Shown here: positions 58,841 through 64,000 of the stretch, one piece after another | How positions within the stretch are numbered: the first letter of the stretch is position 1 | How the letters are laid out: every line of letters starts with the position of its first letter | Assembly: GCF_000721265.1 (NCBI RefSeq) | Contig: NZ_JOFZ01000006.1 | Coordinates: forward strand, 1-64,000 | DNA length: 64,000 bases | Reading direction: 5' to 3' | DNA from: Streptomyces sp. NRRL F-5126 | Lineage (GTDB): Bacteria > Actinomycetota > Actinomycetes > Streptomycetales > Streptomycetaceae | Position numbers and translations under genes: made by a program | Notes under the pieces: generated by a model | Told to the model about the DNA's origin: nothing | The model's input: only the letters and a program-made list of their open reading frames with translations | Databases searched by the model: none

Positions 58841-58911
58841 AATTGTCTCCTGCTCCTAGAATTGAATGGATCGTAAGTCAAATGACCTGACTGGGAGTCT
58901 AGTTAAATCGC
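58841..58911. promoter_or_regulatory. Divergent control region with possible TetR operator
   Basis: A/T-rich 71 bases between the TetR gene and its divergent neighbour. GTCAAATGAC (58877-58886) has GTCA/TGAC arms and sits about where a -35 would be; TAGTTA (58900-58905) is a good -10 only six bases before the TetR ATG. No ribosome site precedes that ATG, so the TetR message may be leaderless. Confidence 0.5.
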
Positions 58912-59562
58912 ATGACAAGCGTCAAGAAGACTCAGCGCACGTACCGTTCGCCCGTGCGTGAGGAAGCCGCACGCCGTACTCGCGAGGTCGTGGTGGAGGC
59001 CGCCGGGGAAGTGTTCGTGCATGAGGGCTACTCGGGCGCCACGATCGAGCAGATCGCGGCCCGCGCCGGCGTCTCCCGCCAGACGGTCTTCGGAGTCGGC
59101 GGCAAGGCGCAGCTGTTCGCGTTCGCCCGCCGGCGGGCGGCCGAGGGCGGCAGCGTCAGCGCCAACGACGAAGGCTTCCGCCGGATCCTGGCGATCCGTG
59201 ACGCGCGCCGGCTGCTTGAGGAGTTCGCCGCCTTCACCGCTGCCATCTCGCAGCGGCTCGGGCCGCTGCAACGTGTGCTCGAGCAAGCGGCGGGGAGCGA
59301 CCCCGAGCTGGCGCAACTGCTCGAGACAGCCCAGGAGGAGCTGCTGGAGTGTGCCCGCGGCGTCCTCGCGGCGGCGGCTGCGACAGGTTCGCTTCGGCGT
59401 GAAGTCCCACACGAGGTCGCAGCCGACATTCTGTGGCTGCAGATCCAGCCGGCCAACTACCGGCGCCTCGTCGAGGAGCGCGGCTGGAGCCACCGCGCGT
59501 TCGAGCAGTGGCATGCCGCAGCCATGATCACCGCCTTGCTGGAACCTGGTGGAGCCGGATAG
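58912..59562 (+). CDS. TetR/AcrR-family transcriptional regulator
   Basis: Repressor-type regulator of 216 residues. N-terminal HTH at about 15-65: ARRTREVVVEAAGEVFVHEG, YSGATIEQIAARAGVSRQTV. In the third helix the usual YYHF-type end reads FGVGGKAQLF. The ligand domain is all-helical (ARRLLEEFAAFTAAISQRLG, AADILWLQIQPANYRRLVEE). Ligand unknown. It is divergent from a hypothetical gene and an SDR fragment. Confidence 0.88.
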   Translation: MTSVKKTQRTYRSPVREEAARRTREVVVEAAGEVFVHEGYSGATIEQIAARAGVSRQTVFGVGGKAQLFAFARRRAAEGGSVSANDEGFRRILAIRDARRLLEEFAAFTAAISQRLGPLQRVLEQAAGSDPELAQLLETAQEELLECARGVLAAAAATGSLRREVPHEVAADILWLQIQPANYRRLVEERGWSHRAFEQWHAAAMITALLEPGGAG

Positions 59563-59824
59563 CCGGATGCGGTCCGCCGGAGTGCGGTGGCCGCCGCGTT
59601 CCACCCCGGAACTCTCGGGGGACGGCCGCGAGGCGGCTCTCGTCAGTGGCCTGCCGGAAGCCGAACGCGCCCCGCTCACCGAGCTGTTGGAGAGGCTGAC
59701 GATCGAAGTCAGGCGCCGCACGGACGACGACGGCCCCAGTCCGCTGCCGCCGGCCGAAGCGAGCGGCATCAGTGTTGAGCGACAGCGGTGGAGACGGCCG
59801 TCCGCCCACCGGGGGCGCGGGTGA
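59563..59824 (+). pseudogene. Probable remnant of a MarR-type gene end
   Basis: Open sequence directly after TetR. The phrase REAALVSGLPEAERAPLTEL followed by LERLTIEV is like the last helix of MarR regulators, but no winged helix precedes it and the part before it has no family character. A ribosome site is lacking. Read as a decayed fragment; it may also be coincidence. Confidence 0.35.
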
Positions 59825-59836
59825 GATCATCCGTCC

Positions 59837-60124
59837 ATGAGCAGCGACCCGGAAGTGAGTGCTCTGGCGATCAACGTCTCGATCCCGGAGGCGCTCCGCT
59901 GGACGGACACTCGACGCGGTGAGGCGTTCACGCTGACGACACTCAACATCCGGCTGCTTCCGGACGGCCGCCTCGCCGCGAAGGCCTACGGCCGGCCGGT
60001 CGCTGGTGGCCGGGGTGCCTACGTCTCGTTCCCCGTCCCGGACAGACCCGAACTGGCCTCCCTGATCGCCGACGCCGCCGGCCGTGCCGGGTCTTTGTGG
60101 GCCGCTCACCGTGGTCTCGGCTGA
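59837..60124 (+). CDS. Small hypothetical protein
   Basis: Protein of 95 residues from ATG at 59837. Beta-rich sequence (TDTRRGEAFTLTTLNIRLLP, LAAKAYGRPVAGGRGAYVSF, PVPDRPELASLIADAAGRAG) without a recognised domain. No good ribosome site is visible (GTGAGATC 11 bases upstream). Neighbours give no clue. Confidence 0.5.
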   Translation: MSSDPEVSALAINVSIPEALRWTDTRRGEAFTLTTLNIRLLPDGRLAAKAYGRPVAGGRGAYVSFPVPDRPELASLIADAAGRAGSLWAAHRGLG

Positions 60125-60328
60125 GACCGGTGCGCCTCCATACGCGCACGAACGCGTGCCTTCGGCGTCCGGAGTGTCAATGGGCCGGGCAGACAGCACC
60201 GGCGCGCCCGTCGACGGCACGGCCACGGTCTTCGCCCCGCCGGGGTACTGCGTGCCGTGGGGAAGCCGCGTACCACCCCGGTTACGTACCCGAGGCGGTC
60301 GGCGAGTAGCCCGCCGCGCGCCGTGCCG

Positions 60329-62251
60329 TCAGGGCCCGTCCGGCCTGACGCGGACCGCGATCAGCGTGATGTCGTCCTCCACCGGTGCCGCGACATGTGC
60401 GACGACCGTGTCGAGCAGTTCGGGCAGCGGCCGGTGCCGGTGCTCGGTCACCAGGGCGGCGAGTGCGTCGATGGCTTCGTCGATGTCCTCTCCGCGGCGT
60501 TCCACGACGCCGTCCGTATAGAGGAACAGGAGCGCGCCCGGTTCGAGGAGACGCTGGTGCTCGAAGCGGGTGGGCCTCCCGACGACCGGGTGGAGCATGG
60601 CACCGTGCTCCACCAGGCGCTCCGCAGGTCGGCCTCTGGGCAGCAGCAGCGGCGGGGGGTGGCCCGCGTTGGACCAGCTCAGTGCCCAGGCCCCGGCCCG
60701 CACGGGTGCGAGCCGGGTGTGGACCAGCGTGCCGCCCGGCTCCAGACCCAGGACGGTGATGGCCTGGTCGAGTGCCGACAGGGCGGCGGCGGGGCCGTAC
60801 GGCGGATGGTCAAAGGTGGCCTGGCGCAGCATGCTGCGCACCTGGCCCATGACGGTGGCCGCGTGGGTGTCGTGGCCGGTGATGTCGCCCGCGGTCACCG
60901 CGAGCGCCGCCGCGCCGCCGGGCGTGACGGGGGGCAGCGGGTAGGCGTCGTACCAGTCGCCGCCGACCATGTCCTCCGCTGCCGCCGCCGAGTAGACGGC
61001 GGCGATCTCCAGGCCGTCCACTGACGGCAGGTCGGTGAGCATCGCCGCCTGCAACTGGCGTGCCACCGATACGCGCTGCTCGACGAAGAGCGCACGTTCC
61101 ATGGCCTGACTCACGTAGCCGGCCACCGCGGTGAAGGAGGCCCGTTCGATGAGAGTGACGTCGTGGCGCTCGCGCCAGGACAGCACGAGCACCCCGGCCG
61201 TTCCCTTGTTGCCCCGCAACGGCAGGCACAGTGTGGTGACCGCGCCCAGGGCATCAAGGCGAGCCAGTGCCTCCGCGGAGTAGTCGCGTGCGAAGGTCTC
61301 CCGGTCCGGCACGAGGACGGGGCGCCGCTCGCGGAAGGCGCGCGCGCTGGGGGAGCCGGCCTCCGCCCTGAGATGGTGCGGATCGTCCGGGCTCGCCCGG
61401 TCCTCAGCGGAGTCGTGTACGCGGCCAAGGCCGTCGTCGTCGGCGGCGACCAGCAGTCCCACGGAGGGGCCCAGCTCCCCGAACAGGCCATGCAGCCGTC
61501 GTCGTACGTCATCGATGTCGACGCTCTGCGCCAGGTCTTCCGAGGCGCGCAGGAGCAGCTCGGCCTGCTCCATGCCGTGCCGGGCCTGCCGCTCCAGTTC
61601 CCGCGCGGCGCGGCGGTCCTCTTCGGCGGTGTCGTGGGCGGACTCGGCTGCCCGGCGCGCGGATACCGCCCGGTCGTGCGCCGCGATCGCCCTCGCGCCC
61701 GTGCTCTCCGCCGACTCCTGGGCGTGCAGAGTACGCTCCGTCACGACCCGGAGCCATAGCTCCGCCGAGCACGCGGCGGCCAGGTCCTCCAGGTCGGCCA
61801 GATCGGCGGCGCTCCACTCCCGGGGCCGGTCGTCGATCGCGCACAGCGAGCCGAGGACGAGTCCGGCGTCGTCGGTGAGCGCTGCGCCCGCGTAGGCGAT
61901 GACGCCCAGATCGGTGACGGCCGGGCTCGCGCGGAACTTCTCGTCCGCCCGTACGTCCGTCAGGAGGAGGGGGCGGCCGGAGGCGAGGACGTCCTGGCAC
62001 AGGGCGTGCGAGAGGGGCGCCTCGCGGCTGCTCGCCCACGGCTCGGCGAGGCCGGCCATGCCCGGGAAGACCTGCCGGTCCTCCTCCGGCAGCGAGACCA
62101 GACCGATCGGGACGCCCAGGAGCCGCACCACCAGGCGGGCGAAGCGGTCCATGCCCTCGTCGGCGGTGGCCGACAGGCCTGCGAGCCGCAGCGCCTCCAG
62201 CCGCCCTGGGCCGGGCTGGGCGCGCTCGCCCGGACCCGTGCTGCGCACCAC
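60329..62251 (-). CDS. GAF-domain SpoIIE/PP2C serine phosphatase
   Basis: Signalling phosphatase of 640 residues, GTG at 62251 with a perfect AGGAGG six bases upstream. First GAF domain at about 25-170 (VPIGLVSLPEEDRQVFPGMA, SHALCQDVLASGRPLLLTDV); a helical coiled-coil linker (about 175-235, RRAARELERQARHGMEQAEL); second GAF (240-400); SpoIIE domain (about 405-640) with VGGDWYDAYPL, AGDITGHDTHAATVM, WSNAGHPPPL, LFLYTDGVVERRGEDIDEAI and DDITLIAVRVR. Metal-binding Asp residues are present. It lacks the HATPase domain of the protein at 34088. Probably dephosphorylates an anti-sigma antagonist. It is distinct from the gene to its right although their frames run together. Confidence 0.9.
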   Translation of the reverse strand: MVRSTGPGERAQPGPGRLEALRLAGLSATADEGMDRFARLVVRLLGVPIGLVSLPEEDRQVFPGMAGLAEPWASSREAPLSHALCQDVLASGRPLLLTDVRADEKFRASPAVTDLGVIAYAGAALTDDAGLVLGSLCAIDDRPREWSAADLADLEDLAAACSAELWLRVVTERTLHAQESAESTGARAIAAHDRAVSARRAAESAHDTAEEDRRAARELERQARHGMEQAELLLRASEDLAQSVDIDDVRRRLHGLFGELGPSVGLLVAADDDGLGRVHDSAEDRASPDDPHHLRAEAGSPSARAFRERRPVLVPDRETFARDYSAEALARLDALGAVTTLCLPLRGNKGTAGVLVLSWRERHDVTLIERASFTAVAGYVSQAMERALFVEQRVSVARQLQAAMLTDLPSVDGLEIAAVYSAAAAEDMVGGDWYDAYPLPPVTPGGAAALAVTAGDITGHDTHAATVMGQVRSMLRQATFDHPPYGPAAALSALDQAITVLGLEPGGTLVHTRLAPVRAGAWALSWSNAGHPPPLLLPRGRPAERLVEHGAMLHPVVGRPTRFEHQRLLEPGALLFLYTDGVVERRGEDIDEAIDALAALVTEHRHRPLPELLDTVVAHVAAPVEDDITLIAVRVRPDGP

Positions 62252-62317
62252 ACCGACCTCCTGCGATCTCGCATTTCGGCGCTTGCGGCCAAAACGGCAT
62301 CGTAGATCACCTTTCAC

Positions 62318-62339
62318 CGCCCCGCCGGACGGCGGGGCG
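62318..62339 (-). terminator. Hairpin after the MFS gene
   Basis: 10-bp perfect arms CGCCCCGCCG and CGGCGGGGCG with a two-base loop, between the natural end of the MFS gene (62467) and the phosphatase start. Confidence 0.75.
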
Positions 62340-62466
62340 CCCCTGTCCCCGGGCGAATCCGGCACCGGGAGGGAGCGGACACTCCTGGCCCGGGCACCGA
62401 GCGGTGTCCGGGCGCAGGGCCGTGTGCGGGGGTGGACGCAGAGCTGGACGTGCGCCCCAGGCCGCG

Positions 62467-64000
62467 TCAGCGTGCCGGGTGGTCCTGGGACTCGTCGGTG
62501 GCGGACGGGCGCGGGCCCTCGGGCCGGCCGGTCGGGGCCGGGCCGCGTCCGTTGCCGCCGGCGGGCGCGTTTCCTCCGGCGGGCGCGGGCCCGTCTTGTG
62601 GCCCGTAGCCGTCGCCGTTCGCCCACGACGGTGCGGGCCTGTGGCCGTTCGCCGCCGCGGATCCGACGCCGTTGCCGCCCGCGGGCGCGGGGGCACGCGC
62701 GGGCTCGGGGGCACGCGCGGGCTCGGGGGCACGCGCGGGCTCGGGGGCACGCGCGGGCTCGGGGGCACGCGCTGTTGGCCACCACCGTGTAGCCGCCGGT
62801 CGGCAGATCCGCGAACGCGTACGCGCCGTCCTCGTCCGTGACGCGGTGCGCCAGGACGTTTCCCGCGGGGTCGATCAGCGTCAGACGCGTGTCCGGCAGC
62901 GGCGTCCCGTCCGCGTTGTGCACCGTGCCGCGGATGTGCGCGGCGGGCCGCAGCTCGACGTCCTGCAAGGCGTGGCTGCCGTCGCCGAGTTCGACGGGCA
63001 GCGCACCCGGCTGGTGGCCCGCGGCGCTGACCGCGAGGGTGTAGGCGCCCGGCGTCAGCTCGGGCAGCGCGTAGGCGCCCGAGTCGTCCGCCGTGGCCGT
63101 GGCGACGACGTCGCCCCGCTCGTCGGCCGCCACCACGAGCGCGCCCGGGACCGCCGTACCGCCCGCGGAGCGCACCGTCCCCGTCAGGCCGCCCGCGCCG
63201 CGCAGCAGCAGGTCGGTGGTGACCGGCGTGCCGTGGTGGCTGATGGTGACCGCGTGCGGCTGCCTGCCGGACGCCGAGGCGATGACGACGTACTGGCCGG
63301 GACCCGGATCGGCCAGGACGTAGCCGCCGTCCGTGCCCGCGCTGGTACGGGCGAGCTGGCGGCCCGCCGAGTCGATCAGCGTGACGGACGCGTACGACAC
63401 CGGGCGGCCCGTCGCGTCGAGGACGTGGCCGAGCACACCGGGTGACTCGGCGGCCGTCGGCGTCCCCTTGGCGTGGTGGGCCGGGTGGTACGCCGGCTGC
63501 TCGGCGGTGGCGCCGGTCGCGCCGGCCCCGGCGGCCGCGACGGACTCGAGGGTCCGCTCCCCCGCCGGTTCGCCGGTCCCCTGTGCGGCCGACTCGGCGG
63601 CCGGCGCCTCGGACGTGGCCTTCGCGGCCTGGGCGAACGCGGCCGGACGTCCCCTGCGGTAGAAGATCACCGAGACGATCAGGCCTGCCGCGAAGAACGC
63701 GCCCGCCCACCAGTAGGCGGTGGAGTAGCTGTGCAGCGCCGCCTGGACGCGCGCGTCCTGCTCGCCGATGTGGTCCTTGGCGTAGTTGGCGGCCGCGGTG
63801 GCGGCGATCGTGTTGAACAGGGCGGTGCCGATGGAACCGCCGATCTGCTGCATGGTGTTCACGGTCGCCGACGCCACGCCCTGGTCGCGCGGTGCGACGC
63901 CGAGGGTCGCGAGGCTCATCGCGGGCGGCATGACCAGGCCGATGCCGAAGCCGACCAGCAGCAGTCCGGGCAGCACGTGCGGCACGTAGGTGCTGTTGAG
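62467..64000 (-). pseudogene. MFS transporter with carboxypeptidase-regulatory-like tail, frameshifted, cut by window edge
   Basis: The window starts inside the last MFS helices (VLPGLLLVGFGIGLVMPPAM, IGGSIGTALFNTIAATAAAN, WWAGAFFAAGLIVSVIF) of a 14-helix exporter. A long soluble tail follows, with at least three repeats of the carboxypeptidase-regulatory-like beta fold (GHVLDATGRPVSYASVTLID, GTVRSAGGTAVPGALVVAAD, GTVHNADGTPLPDTRLTLID), each ending in GxYTV-type strands. At an 18-bp tandem repeat (62701-62772) the frame goes off into ACPRAR repeats; the alternative frame gives APEPAR repeats and a plausible Gly/Asn/Pro tail ending at 62467. A 2-bp loss (or 1-bp gain) in the GCGCG run near 62770 would explain it: a real mutation, phase variation, or an assembly error. 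Confidence 0.75.
62701..62772. repeat. Four exact 18-bp tandem units at the frameshift
   Basis: GGGCTCGGGGGCACGCGC repeated four times (62701-62718, -62736, -62754, -62772) with a partial fifth unit before 62701. 18 bp is six codons, so loss or gain of whole units keeps frame; only the GCGC edge can shift it. Confidence 0.95.

Noticed and set aside
62701..62772. Possible short CRISPR array
   Set aside because: The units are contiguous without spacers and lie inside a coding region with a period of six codons.
60329..63985. A single 1218-residue transporter-phosphatase fusion
   Set aside because: The joint consists of nonsense Arg/Pro repeats created by a frameshift at a tandem repeat; the phosphatase has its own perfect AGGAGG and GTG start, and the transporter has a natural end in another frame.

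Overview
The window is chromosomal DNA of a high-GC actinomycete, almost certainly Streptomyces. Nearly all genes have G/C-rich third positions. Diagnostic genes include a mycothiol deacetylase (mshB), a locus with the bldK gene order, AbaA/WhiJ-like regulator sets, SpoIIE-type phosphatases with anti-sigma-like ATPases, and many small actinomycete-only proteins. I see no rRNA, tRNA, CRISPR array or transposase.

Left part (0-42.9 kb), ordinary chromosome: a secreted protein and two small hypothetical genes divergent from an HTH regulator; a HAD hydrolase and an S9 peptidase; mshB with two small membrane proteins; a proline-rich peptidoglycan-binding membrane protein; an ABC-2 exporter coupled to a two-component system (four genes joined by 4-base overlaps); the bldK-like oligopeptide importer (permease, lipoprotein, permease, ATPase, ATPase on the minus strand), preceded by a translationally coupled 23-codon ORF; typA; a long peptide-binding lipoprotein; an sdhC-sdhA-sdhB-type operon; a MarR regulator coupled to an MFS exporter; a PAS/GAF/PP2C phosphatase and a separate HATPase; a Nudix hydrolase; a GntR regulator; a serpin; and an asparagine synthetase.

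Central part (42.9-57.9 kb), accessory island: two direct copies of a module consisting of a DUF4232-like lipoprotein, an AbaA-like ATPase, a WhiJ-like XRE regulator and a 63-residue acidic protein lie at 43.0-45.6 and 54.0-57.9 kb. The lipoprotein genes and their upstream DNA are almost identical over about 0.85 kb. Between the copies sits a polymorphic-toxin locus: a 1452-residue secreted protein (signal peptide, Ala-rich coiled-coil stalk, PT-HINT domain, C-terminal nuclease-like domain) with an A/T-rich candidate immunity gene 23 bases downstream. Behind it lies a graveyard of displaced toxin and immunity cassettes: a copy of the pre-toxin sequence, an immunity-like gene, an RNase-A-like toxin end with several stops, an orphan toxin domain and an immunity-like gene broken by an amber codon. 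Recombination between the flanking repeats would remove about 11 kb. The downstream module copy carries a truncated Uma2 gene and an Asp/Glu-racemase-like gene that the upstream copy lacks.

Right part (57.9-64 kb): gene fragments (SDR, MarR-like) around a TetR regulator, a GAF/SpoIIE phosphatase, and a window-edge MFS protein with a carboxypeptidase-regulatory-like tail. Its reading frame is shifted at an 18-bp tandem repeat.

All family names come from reading the translated sequence and from memory. No database search was run.
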